A stretch of 38,649 nucleotides of DNA from Hofstenia miamia (Eukaryota > Xenacoelomorpha > Acoela > Hofsteniidae). Positions 21,820-32,132 of this stretch are shown here, piece after piece; the stretch's first letter is position 1; each line of letters begins with the position of its first letter. The notes under the pieces are model-generated. The model worked only from the letters and a program-made list of their open reading frames with translations, was not told where the DNA came from and searched no databases. The position numbers were made by a program, and so were the translations under genes. The stretch is from the NCBI GenBank assembly GCA_900660155.1, contig CABFPE010000751.1:165323-203971 (forward strand). Direction: 5' to 3'.

Positions 21820-21923
21820 TCATGCATTAACATCGGTAAAATATGCTATGCATTTAAGGGTCAAGGTTGCATTTTAAATAACTACAAAAATTCTAATAAG
21901 AAATTAGTTTGAAATGCACTTAC

Positions 21924-22123
21924 ACATCAAAGAAGCAATCAGCGATAAAATAAGCGAAAATACCCACAAGGAGGAGAGGAAGGAAATAGAAGTCAAGATC
22001 CTTAGTGTTTTTCATCCAAAAGACGCCGATAGTAACTACGATACCTGATACACTTAACTTTGCAAGAAATAAAATAAAGTCTCCAACTGAATTGAGTGCT
22101 GCTACTCGCATAGCATTTGTAAC
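21924..22123 (-). CDS. SLC44A: Choline transporter-like protein, penultimate exon
   Basis: The acceptor TTAG (22124-22127) and donor GTAAGT (21918-21923) define a 200-base exon that starts in phase 0 and ends after two bases of a valine codon. It encodes VTNAMRVAALNSVGDFILFL and continues to FYFLPLLLVGIFAYFIADCF. These are the last two membrane spans of the SLC44 fold with the conserved R-V-A-x-L-N-x-V-x-D-F-L-L-F-L-x-K-L motif between exons. The loop between the two spans (WMKNTKDLD) is short compared with many family members. Open-frame prediction begins at an internal Met, but splice phase shows the exon starts four codons earlier. Confidence 0.92.
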
Positions 22124-23199
22124 CTAATTGATAAAACATTAAAAGTTAAATCAATTTTTTGCAAAACCATGAAAATACAGCAATTAACTAATAAGTTAAA
22201 GATTTTTCATATTTTAATAATTATTATTGTCATTATTATATACTTGAATGGTCAAAAATCATTTTGTGAGCCCATTTCTATTTTAGTAAACAATTTCCAT
22301 ATATAGTGGCTCGAAATAGTTAACCTAAGTAATTAACAGGTGTGCAAATGGTGGATAATGTTGTATTCGACAATTGCTAACCCATCGTTTTACTATGATG
22401 CGTGGCTTAGTCATGAACTTTTTGCATCAAATAGGTTTTTTATCAATAAAAGTTTCTAAAATTTTAAGATTTCATTGAAGATTTCCTTAATGATGATAAG
22501 TGAAAACATCGAGAAAATTCAGAAACTAACAACTGAAACACCAAAATGCATTATAAAAGAAATTTACAGCTTTAGACGAATTGGAAATGCAACCATATTA
22601 CCGCGTATCAGTATGGGAAGAGATGATAAAAAAAACTTTATACTAACTACTTCTGAATCTTTATATTATCAGTACACAGTAAATACTTATATTTTTTATA
22701 TTCTTTAAAATATTGTAGATAACGACTATTATTCAACAGTAAGGTTGCTGGTGAAAAAAATAAACTAAACCTCAACATTGAAAATTAAAATGAGTTGAGC
22801 CTAATTTTGGTATACTTATGAATGATATAGACGTCATCCATACAGGACGAGACGACTACCTTCCAATATTTCAAATGAAGGCTCCAAGAAGCTTTACGTG
22901 AAATCTTGACCGCGATGAAATAGGATGTGCATATGACGTGAGGAAGCAGACAATCCTTATTTGTTTTTCTTAAGTGAAATAAATTGCTATAACTGGTTAA
23001 TGGCACATCAAATATATCACACAAAATTCATATAATGGGCAATGAATTCGCTGCATATTCATAGATATTTAATAATAACATCACTACACAAATATTAAAA
23101 AAAAATATTAAATTAATCTCATCAAATGTTGCGTAAAATCATATTTCTTTGTTTTAAAATCCTCATAACACAGAGAAATTTAAAAAAGTAAATATTCAC
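22124..23199 (-). other. Intron of transporter gene, no other feature seen
   Basis: The donor GTGAAT (23194-23199) and acceptor TTAG (22124-22127) bound about 1.1 kb. Open frames at 22475-22708 (plus) and 22785-23024 (minus) match no family I know. Confidence 0.75.
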
Positions 23200-23475
23200 C
23201 AAAATTTCCACAGCACGTTGTGCACCAGAACAGAAATCAGCACCGTTGATGGCTGTGATGATATAAGTATTTCTGTTGATAAATTTGAGAATCTTTTCCA
23301 AACACCATAAACAACAAGTCATACATTTTAAAATAAATTTTGCAATGTCTGTCTCACTGCCTTTTAACTTTTTCTCAATATACATCAAAATCATTCGTGG
23401 GATTTTTACCATTGTTATTATGAATGAGCCTAGGGCGATAGTACCAAAATGGTAGCGCAAGAAGACGTAAACAGC
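23200..23475 (-). CDS. SLC44A: Choline transporter-like protein, core exon
   Basis: This 276-base exon is in phase 0 at both ends, with acceptor AG at 23476-23477 and donor GTGAAT at 23194-23199. It translates from [20 protein letters not shown] to QRAVEIL. It holds the most diagnostic part of the family: R-Y-H-x-G-x-x-A-x-G-S, then the membrane span, then [20 protein letters not shown] and [12 protein letters not shown]. The cysteine cluster followed by the C-L-E-K-x-x-K-F-x-N-R-N-x-Y-I motif is seen in practically all SLC44 proteins and makes the family call secure. Family members move choline across plasma or mitochondrial membranes, and some paralogues carry ethanolamine or thiamine pyrophosphate. 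Confidence 0.96.
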
Positions 23476-23580
23476 CTAAACAAAGCTACATATTAAAGTG
23501 TAATTAAAAATTGTAAATATGTATTTACGTATTATATTCATGTTTGCGTATTTATATTCTTTACGTTAATACTGACATAC

Positions 23581-23910
23581 CTTGCCAATAGGGCAGGAAG
23601 AATCTTTATCAAAATACACTTTTGAAGCTGCAAAAGCAATTACAAATTCACTAGCAGCAAATATAAACTCGATTCCCCAAATGAAGGCAACGAAGACATA
23701 GAACCAAGCATACTTTGCCCACTCTTGATTAGTCCAATCAACAAATTTAAAAGGCAAATCCGTCGACTGTACTACGCGGATGTCTTTAGTAGTTAATAGA
23801 AACGCAGCAAGAACCATACAATAAGAAACGAAAGCGGTCAGAAATATGAAACAGACGAAGGGAGTTAATAGGATGAATGGAATACTTCCTAAAAATAATT
23901 GTGTCTCCAT
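23581..23910 (-). CDS. SLC44A: Choline transporter-like protein, exon with two membrane spans
   Basis: This exon is 330 bases, phase 0 at both ends, with acceptor TAG (23911-23913) and donor GTATGT (23575-23580). It reads METQLFLGSIPFILLTPFVC and onward, giving a long hydrophobic span, a short outside loop (about DIRVVQSTDLPFKFVDWTNQE), and a second span (FYVFVAFIWGIEFIFAASEF). It ends SSCPIGK. The loop lacks the large cysteine-rich glycosylated insertion found in several vertebrate paralogues. The first Met is not a translation start: the preceding TAG is the splice acceptor. The upstream exon ends in phase 1, so a piece of 3n+2 bases is missing between them. Confidence 0.92.
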
Positions 23911-24459
23911 CTATTCATTAATAAATCAAAATCAGAATGAAACTTTGAAAATGCATAAGGAATTCGCTGACTAATAAGCATATTGCTAATGGTGATCCTT
24001 CGTTGTCTAGTTGCTTAATAATTACAGTAATCTCCCGGTTAAGTCCGCAAATTGAATCTTATAGGCTTGTGCGGACTTACCTGGTAGGTGCGGACTTAAC
24101 GTTTTTAGTATTTTTTTTCTGGTACACACAGTTCAGTAGGTAGCGCAAAGAAAATAGGCTACTTCTCAGCACAATAAACTCTTTTAAGTCATAATAATTA
24201 GTGCGTTTTTACACGTCTTTGAAAATTATAATTCACATTGTGCTAATGGACATTTTAACACGTCTTTGAGATTTCTGTCAAACCTGACATTAATTAACTA
24301 ATTAACTGTACAGTAATTCTTCTTCTCGTGTCTTCAGAGTCGGTCCATAACGCTTCGGATCAGGTCTTTTGCTTTGATATTGTACTGTATTTATCAAGGT
24401 CTTCTCTTGTGCAGTCATAGGGGTTGACAATCTGGCATTCCAGTATACAAGACGCATAC

Positions 24460-24839
24460 CAAAAAGGCAAGGAAAAGATCAAAGACCAAGCGGGAGGAAA
24501 AGATCAAAGACCAAGNNNNNNNNNNNNNNNNNNNNNNNNNNNNNNNNNNNNNNNNNNNNNNNNNNNNNNNNNNNNNNNNNNNNNNNNNNNNNNNNNNNNN
24601 NNNNNNNNNNNNNNNNNNNNNNNNNNNNNNNNNNNNNNNNNNNNNNNNNNNNNNNNNNNNNNNNNNNNNNNNNNNNNNNNNNNNNNNNNNNNNNNNNNNN
24701 NNNNNNNNNNNNNNNNNNNNNNNNNNNNNNNNNNNNNNNNNNNNNNNNNNNNNNNNNNNNNNNNNNNNNNNNNNNNNNNNNNNNNNNNNNNNNNNNNNNN
24801 NNNNNNNNNNNNNNNNNNNNNNNNNNNNNNNNNNNNNNN
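24460..24839. other. N gap with duplicated sequence at its left edge
   Basis: N runs from 24516 to 24839. Immediately before it GAAAAGATCAAAGACCAAG occurs twice in tandem (ending at 24489-24490 and 24515), which suggests that a repeat or a bad join caused the gap. The true gap length may differ from the N count. Confidence 0.85.
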
Positions 24840-24840
24840 C

Positions 24841-25351
24841 TTTCAAAAAGGCTGAATTATTACCTTTGGAATGTGGCGTTGTTGAAGATGTCGACTTGAT
24901 GGCTGACCTTTTGCACAGTTTGAAGTCTTTGAATATTGCAATTGACCAAAAAGAACTAGAAGATTTTGACCACGTTGATGACGAAAATAACGAAGAGTAT
25001 ACACAGGTGATCTTGGAAGATGTTAATGAGGTGCTGGTTACAATGCAAACGGAAAAAGATGACGCTTCCGAAGAATCAAGCAATGACACTGGCGAAAATG
25101 ATGACTGCACATCAATGGAGACCGACGTAATTTTTGGTGGCTTTGAACACCTTTATAAAAAGACGCTCGAAATTGAGGACCAGTTGTTGTGCCAAGATGT
25201 GCAAGCCATAGCAGGAGATAGTTACGACAATTTGAGAAGGACATTTGAAAGTTTTCAAAAAACTCTACGTCGTGTAGCACTGGAAGCAAAGCACAAAAAT
25301 GTGCAAAATATGCAGCAGTTGACGATGCATGATATGTTTAAACATCAGTGA
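24841..25351 (+). pseudogene. Tigger-type transposase, C-terminal region
   Basis: The plus-strand frame is open out of the N gap. It starts FKKAELLPLECGVVEDVDLM, matching the W/F-x-K-A-G-L segment that follows the DDE domain in Tigger/jerky transposases. A Leu-rich stretch, an acidic Asp/Glu-Ser region (about 80-120 codons in) and a helical lysine-rich stretch come next. It ends QQLTMHDMFKHQ, a position where pogo/Tigger proteins often carry a PCNA-binding QxxLxxFF-like motif. The helix-turn-helix N-terminus is not recognisable before the gap and the DDE core is not visible. Either they lie in the gap, which would have to be longer than drawn, or this is an internally deleted copy. Confidence 0.7.
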
Positions 25352-25592
25352 ACATTAGAAATGACATTAAATGCCTTTACTGTTGTCAATGCGTTTGTTG
25401 TGCTTTTAGTTTCTTGTGACATTATATAGCAGAGTGCATAGTACTCGTGCAGATTTTGACAAGTTGTATTGTACAAAAAGTGAAAAAAAATTCTTTTTGA
25501 TAAACTTGAATCCCGATTTTTTGAGATTTTTTTGCGGACTTAACTGGGATGCGGACTTAAACGGGTGCGGACTTAAGCGGGAGATTACTGTA

Positions 25593-26800
25593 AATTGAAC
25601 ACTAACAATTGCGACAATTATATTAATTATAAACTATATGAAATAAAATTGCAGCTACAAAAAATATAAATATTACTTTTGTTATATGTATAGCTAAAGA
25701 AATACTTTGATTAGCCAGAAATGTAAACTTCGCTTTAGATTAAATATGAAGTTGTTAAGGTGGGAGTATAAAAAGAATATCATTTTAAGAGTCAGAGAAC
25801 ATGAGAAATCACTTAGGGTACAATTTTAAAGATCATAAAATATTTTTTTCATTCAAAATGAAGAAACGCATAAATTATGTATATTAAATATTCAAAATAG
25901 ACTCATGATGGGATGAGTGTAATAAATTTGTCATTTCAACAATAGAAACAAATAATTTTTTCTAAAAACCACCAAAAACTACGTATTAAATCACTCTATT
26001 ATCGTTTTCAATGCCACTGAATACAAAAATGACTAACTCATCCCATGGCACACATATAGCAACATTGGGTACAAAAACTATCGAATTCTGTTCATATTCG
26101 GTTGAAAAACTTTGCCTGGAAAAACGAGAAAAATCCGAATTTCGTACCGTATACAAAGGCCAAAAAATGGGTACAAATATTTGGATTTACTCAAAAAATG
26201 ATCAAAATGGATTACAAGAAAGAAAAAAAATTGTATTACATTGTGTACATTAGATCTTGAGATTTTCTAAAACCTTTAAAAGTTCAGCAGCAACACTTGT
26301 GACAGGACAACGACTAAGCATGCAATATGTGGATGGAGAAATCGTAGAAACACTCAATTTCTATATCTACTCGATTTCATTCCCTTAAATTCGCTTGTTA
26401 AGGCAGAGCCAAATATTAAGGGGATCACTGCCAATTTAGAAAATCATTAAGTCTGCTTTACTAATGGGATAAAAATTCCCGATTCCCTCAACCTGAAATA
26501 GAGATGCATAGCAATTTTCCTTTCCTGTTATTGATATCTAATTCATTCATCTTGAAGACTACCCTTCGCGTGCTTCACGAAAAGCCAAGCATTCGAAAAT
26601 GCAGCTACAGTAATTTTTCGCGAAGAAAATTATCTGAAATATATAAAGAAGCAGAGAGTCAACGGTTGGAATGCCTATTGTCTGCTCCAATTCTTCACAG
26701 TTACACCCTTAACAGAGAATGAGAAGACAATGAGCTTTCACTTTTTATCGCAGTTGTGATATAGACACAAGTAACTGCAGTAGTATAATCTATTAATATA
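25593..26800. other. Intron DNA, no supported gene
   Basis: Open frames at 26011-26253 and 26504-26722 (plus strand) match nothing I recognise and have no splice or repeat context. The stretch otherwise looks featureless. Confidence 0.5.
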
Positions 26801-26807
26801 CTGTTGA

Positions 26808-27064
26808 CAGCGACGGATGTAGAAATTTTCAAACGAGTGGGCAGTTTGATACAAATTCGAGTTTAAAATAGATTAATTAATAATGGAGTACTAAATTAAA
26901 AGACGAGTTGATTGACAGCATTATATAAAATTCATCACCCAACTTTTAATTTTTATATTGGATTCAACACTGGCTATAATCGCATAAGCATATAATTGTA
27001 AAATTAAAACTTGCGGATCCCTTTATCTCAGCCAACCCCCTAAATCCGTCCCCGATTGCTGGAA
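26808..27064. mobile_element. Possible MITE with GACGGATNTAG inverted ends
   Basis: CAGCGACGGATGTAG near 26808 is mirrored by CTAAATCCGTCCC near 27040. Eleven bases of GACGGATxTAG pair with one mismatch. This recalls hAT-type ends (CAGxGGCGGATxTAG), but no target duplication was found. Confidence 0.35.
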
Positions 27065-29152
27065 TTTATGTCCTTAACGCCTAGGATTAATAATAATCTA
27101 AATAAATAAATTAAACTAGAATCATATTCTTCAATTTTTTTCATAAAATTGCATACATAAAATTTTAGTTCAGACTACACTATCACTTCAATTAGTGTAG
27201 AATGTTATACTCCGAAATCAATGCAACAAAATTTCATTTATTGCATTTTGATGACCCTAGTGATTATTAAAGCAATTTTGACAAATAAAAAATATCAATC
27301 AATTATTACTTTGGTAATATAAACATAAATAAGTAAACGTACATAGATTTTATCTTACATACACTGAATACGCAGTGTCCATTTTCTTAATATCCTCCAA
27401 AGCTGCTGCAAAATTATATGAATCTGAATACTTGAATAAAGAAAATTTAAATTAAAAAGTCAAAATCTAGCCAGGTTGTCATGATAAACTGAATTTTTCA
27501 AAATTCCCAAATTGTTGAATAATTGGTGGCGCCATCACATTACAACAAATTTATAATGGGGGACTATCGGCCTCAAAAACCTGATGCTGATATGATTAAG
27601 AAGCACTCTATTAACATATTTAATTAAAGACTTTGCACTTGTGATTGTAAACCCTTAGTATATATAATTAAATATCTAATTGAAAAATGAAATTTATTAA
27701 TTGAAATGGAACACAGACATGATATAAAAATTTATCATATATGATCGATTTTGTCTCAGGTTAAAAATGCCACGCAAATGTTGCTATAATTTCCATGCTT
27801 ACAGAAGACAGCATTTGCTAACATTAGTTTGTTTAAAATGTTAGTGTAATACAATATTGAAGGCTCGGAAAGCTTTATATATAAAATCACAATGTTCATA
27901 CAGCATATCTGCATTTATAATGCTAAACACACTGCTGACATCAAGGAATGTGTGATTAGTTATTTTGAAAATGCGAAAAAGCTCTTCACAAGGATCTTTG
28001 GCTATTTAATGTTTATTTCATATTATAATGTGGTAAATTTTGGAAATCCGATTATCAATTTCCCATAATTGTGTAAAAATATATTCACTTCCCTCCTTGT
28101 TCACAACCGCTTCTTCAATTTCATCTCAAACAGTTTAACCGATTCATGGAAGAACGTAATTTCAGATTATTTAGAAGCTTCGATTTGACAACCATTGCTC
28201 TCGAAACGGTTAATGGATCTATGAAAATAAAATCCATTATGCAATAATGATTTACCTCAACCGTCGATATAATTCTGAAAAAGAGTTTCTTAGATTTTCT
28301 TGTTTAATTTCTTAACATGATCCAATACTTAATAAAGTTCGTCTGTCACTTCCATCGATTTTCCTTATCTGCACATAGTTATTGCGATGAAATAGATGTT
28401 GATAAAGCATTGCCATTTGTATCTTCCAAAATAATAAGCTTTCATACACAACATCCTAACTTATCTCAAATGGTTATAGTACTACAAAACTGATTCAAAG
28501 TGTCACTGTGTGTATTCAAATTTAGTAATTTCAAAGAATCCTATTTCAAATTTAATATATTGACAATTTTTTAAATATCAATGTTGAATAACATTACCAT
28601 TTTCATGCACAAGCATGTTATTTCAGTTATTGCATCCTGGTTAAGATGAATATGTTATGTATTAATCAGTTCTCTTTCAAAGCACACAACAGATGTAGTA
28701 GGATTAGGTTCTCCCACAATTTCGTTCTATTATTTCTAGATTGGACAACACCCGACTAGTTTAACTCAAATTTGATGATGAGATTCTCCGGGATGAGAAA
28801 CAAAACCAGCAACACCGCCAAATCAAAAATTGCAAAAACTAATATCCGCAATCAATATCGCAATCAGAGAAATTTTTCAGCTGCAGGAAAAATTACCCAA
28901 AAAAATTAGGCCAGAGCTCATCCAAACACTTTGGAATCACAAACCGCAGTCATGACTACTAAGTAAAGGCTGTTTAAAATAAAAAAGTTAACCTTCCTTG
29001 ATAATGTTTTTTACTTAAATTTTTGTCAACCATGTCAACAACTGGATACAGTGTAGTGATTCGTGACCCAGTTACATCTCTGCTGCAAAACTACTTCTGA
29101 AAATTTCGATTTGAATCTAGCCGGTAAATGTAAGAAAACAATACTTTTGTTC
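27065..29152. other. Intron DNA, no feature recognised
   Basis: No coding similarity, repeat or inverted structure was recognised in this part of the 8 kb intron. Confidence 0.5.
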
Positions 29153-29726
29153 TAAGGGCCCGTGAGTCAGGATATTTTTGCTTCGGGTCGAGTGGAGTTG
29201 AGTCGAGTCAGCCTCCTAAAATTCGAATCGAATTTCGAATCTCGAGGGTTGTCTCCGCTCAATATCAGCTGTAAAATCACCATTGAATAATCAACTGCTT
29301 TCCAAGTATGACAAAATAAATTCAGAAGTTACATTTGTAATTGGCTAAAAATGTGTAGTTGATAATTATTGTATATAATAGCAATAAGCTGATTAATGAA
29401 GGGAAGACCTGTCACTCGAATAAAGTCCAAAGTTCGTTTACCAACTCGAAATAGTGATCTTTGCTAAAGAAGTATTAACACAACTTTTACGAAAATGAAA
29501 CTTTTCATGTTAAAAATTCAAAACAATCCAATAATAAGGTACAAGCTACCAACTTAATATTAATTAATTCTAATATCTTGATGTTAGAAACTATCATGGT
29601 TTTTCAATTAGAAAATTATATTATTACTTTCAATTAAGCAAAAATACACTGCACTATTCAATATTAAATCCACAAAACTCGAGTTCACTCGACGCGATCG
29701 ACATTTCGAGTACTCGCAGGGCCCTA
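29153..29726. mobile_element. hAT-like MITE (574 bp)
   Basis: The element starts TAAGGGCCCGTGAGT and ends GTACTCGCAGGGCCCTA, an inverted pair with small indels. Flanking 8-mers TTTTGTTC (29145-29152) and GTTCGTTC (29727-29734) agree at six of eight bases, consistent with a decayed 8-base hAT target duplication. The subterminal regions are rich in TCGAG/CTCGA, also mirrored at both ends. There is no transposase inside. Confidence 0.6.
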
Positions 29727-29734
29727 GTTCGTTC

Positions 29735-31926
29735 ATTTCCGAATTGTCATGCCAAGAATAAATACATCAAAATGTTAAGTTTGAAATTGTAATTATTAGA
29801 TTTCCATTGCTAATATTCAATTTTACTTTCATTGTGCATGTATATGTGGAAAGCTATTTTGTTATCAAAATCTGCAACTTTGCTTGGCTAGGCCTTCTGT
29901 TTTGATTTGAAGATAAACATGTTGTAAAAATACTTGTAGTGGACATTGACCTTGCTGCTAGAAATGTTTTTGCCTTAATGATAATTTCACGTGCAGCAAT
30001 TTATCCTCGCCTTTAACTCTGCCATTGGATAATTTTGAAAATATACGTTGCAAACTTTCATCATATAATCACCACCAATTTAGAATGACAGAATTTTAAT
30101 AACGTCATAAATGATAAAATTTGGGAATTTTTTGAAAACAATTAATTGTTGGTTTAAACGCTGGCCAATTTTGGAATTGTCAAATATAGTTTTCTTACTT
30201 TCTTTACTTAGATTTTTCACACTAATAATAATTGGTTTTCGCAAAAATAGGAAGGCTAAACCTCCAGAGTTAAAAAACAATATACATCAAATTTTAGGTT
30301 GCGATAACCCATGAACTTCTGCGATATAAAACACCTGGACGTGACACGATTTTGCCTAAATGGTCATTGATAGACGCAACTAGTTGTTAAGCGTCAATAA
30401 AAGATTTATTAACATTTGGAAACCCTTCATATTTGTATATATATATACTACAAAATCAATATTTGATCAAAAAAATTAGCGCAATAAGCATGGTTCTTAA
30501 CGTACTTCTGGAAAAAACTAACGTGAAAAACACTGCAGTTGAAAAACATCTTACAGTTGATAATGATTTAAAATTTTTTTGCTAAACAAACAATTTCTTT
30601 AGCAGAAGGTTGATTATTTCATTAACAATTTTACATCTAGCGAAACATATAGGCAACGATATAAATTCATCCAAGTGATTGCATTTTGCAAAACAAACTA
30701 GGCAGATTTTGTTTTTTTCTGTATCAAATAAACTTAACATTAATATAATAATTAATTCGTGTATGGGATCCAAGCCTACTTTCTCAAAAATCGAAAGAAA
30801 ACAATGAAGTAAAAACAAATTGAAACTATTTCATTAAGTAAATTCTGAATTGAGGCACAGGGAGTTGAAGTAACAAATGCATCAAATATCTGATTTGAAA
30901 ATTCTTACCATAAAAATAGAAAATTCTTGAAGAAACAGTTTGTCAGTGATTGGAACATTATATTATACATCTGACATTCATTTTTTAAATTTCATCTTTT
31001 AGTTTTAGTAACAGATTTAACATTGACAATGCGCCAATATTTAAATAGGAATTCAAGAAATTCAGAAGTATCTTTAAAATTATATTATAGGGTAATACCT
31101 TAGAATTGATATGACAGAGGATGTTTAAAATCTGTAATAGACTTCTCGACTTGAAAATGGATATTAAGTTAGAAATTCTTGAATTTTCGTAATTTAATCG
31201 ACTAGATAATCTTGAATCAGTTTTATTTGCTGGAATAATGGGGCAGATTTGAAAACAGAGTGTAACACTATTCTTAAGTCATTTTATAAATTCATTCTTC
31301 TGAATGTGTTTTTCTTTATTTCATAATGTAAGTAAACTTTGACTATTGAACATAATATAGTGAATTTCAGTTTAAATGCATACTCTTGTGAAAATCAATG
31401 TATAGTAAAGTAAATTCTCTTCTTTATGTTAAGATGTGCCGCTATAATTAGATTTGCAATAAGATATAAGGGCATTCTAAAATATTGAATTTTCAATTTA
31501 ACTAGATGTGTATTCTATAATGAATTTCGCGATGAAAGAAGCAGCAGTAAACCACAATGGAAGTGAAAATAATCTACTAGGCGAGCGATCACTTATTGGC
31601 AAGCCCAAAGGTGCAAATATATTTCTCAATTTGAATTGTGTCGCGTGGATGTGTTTAATCGAGGAAATGGATAATCCATAATAAAAATTAGGAAACGGCA
31701 AAGACCCATTAAGAACGTTCCAAAACATTTCGAGAAGTAATCAAAAATTTATGGAGGGGATTTCTTGCCTTAGTATATTTTGCAAATATAACTACTATGA
31801 TATATTATTTATTTAATCACAAGAAATTGACACGAGATTATTTGTGATGAATGTATATATTATCAACCGAAAGGATTAGAAACCCAAAAATTTCACCGCC
31901 CAATAAAATTATTTGTGAAAAGTTAC
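29735..31926. other. Intron DNA, no supported gene
   Basis: The open frames at 30080-30314 (both strands), 30582-30818 and 31498-31728 show no family signature. If a small missing exon of the transporter exists, it should lie somewhere in the intron 23911-31926. Confidence 0.5.
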
Positions 31927-32132
31927 CTATAACTTCAGCTGCTTCATAGAACAAATCAATAACAATCTTCAAGCGTGACCACATAGCAATCAAAATAACT
32001 AAAATCACCGCACTGATCACTGAGACGAAAATGGCGAAGGCCAAGAAATACCACACCTCATTTTCTTCACTATCCATGCGAAATTGGGGGTCGATTTTGT
32101 CAAAAGCAATTTTCTTAGTAACGTACGTATAC
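31927..32132 (-). CDS. SLC44A: Choline transporter-like protein, exon 2 of the window
   Basis: The acceptor TTTTAG (32133-32138) and donor GTAACT (31921-31926) define 206 bases. The first base completes a Trp codon with the previous exon. The peptide runs YTYVTKKIAFDKIDPQFRMD, then EVWYFLAFAIFVSVISAVIL and ends WSRLKIVIDLFYEAAEVI. This is the family's hydrophilic loop, a membrane span and the conserved R-L-x-I-A-I-x-L-x-x-E-A-x-K-A-V-G segment. The exon ends after one base of the next codon (phase 1). If read through instead of spliced, the frame continues NFSQIILLGGEIFGF for about 30 codons, which does not fit the family. Confidence 0.9.

Larger units (their letters stand above)
19099..21923 (-). 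other. Intron of transporter gene holding a piggyBac relic
   Basis: The donor GTAAGT (21918-21923) and acceptor TTTTAG (19099-19104) on the minus strand bound a 2.8 kb intron. Its middle is a plus-strand piggyBac transposase relic. The part from 19110 to about 20000 shows no recognised coding sequence. Confidence 0.8.
24025..25590 (+). mobile_element. pogo/Tigger-type DNA transposon in transporter intron
   Basis: Inverted ends CAGTAATCTCCCGGTTAAGT (24025-24044) and their mirror at 25571-25590 differ by one base in the first twenty. TA lies just outside each end (24023-24024 and 25591-25592), the target duplication of the Tc1/mariner superfamily. CAGT-starting ends are typical of pogo/Tigger. 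Near each end the unit TGCGGACTTA is repeated two or three times. A 324-base N gap (24516-24839) hides part of the interior. Only the C-terminal part of a transposase is readable (24841-25351). Confidence 0.85.

Noticed and set aside
22475..22708. 77-codon plus-strand frame inside a transporter intron
   Set aside because: It is short, lysine/isoleucine-rich as the base composition predicts, and matches no known family.
26011..26722. Two plus-strand frames of 80 and 72 codons in the 8 kb intron
   Set aside because: They show no family signature, codon pattern or splice context, and their composition equals that of the surrounding DNA.
29210..29260. Repeated TTCGAATC-like strings as a possible tRNA B box
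   Set aside because: No A box or cloverleaf can be drawn. The strings belong to the TCGAG-rich subterminal part of the hAT-like MITE.
31498..31728. 76-codon minus-strand frame close to a transporter exon, a candidate missing exon
   Set aside because: Its sequence does not match any part of the SLC44 family and it lies beyond the donor with no fitting splice phase. It is probably chance.
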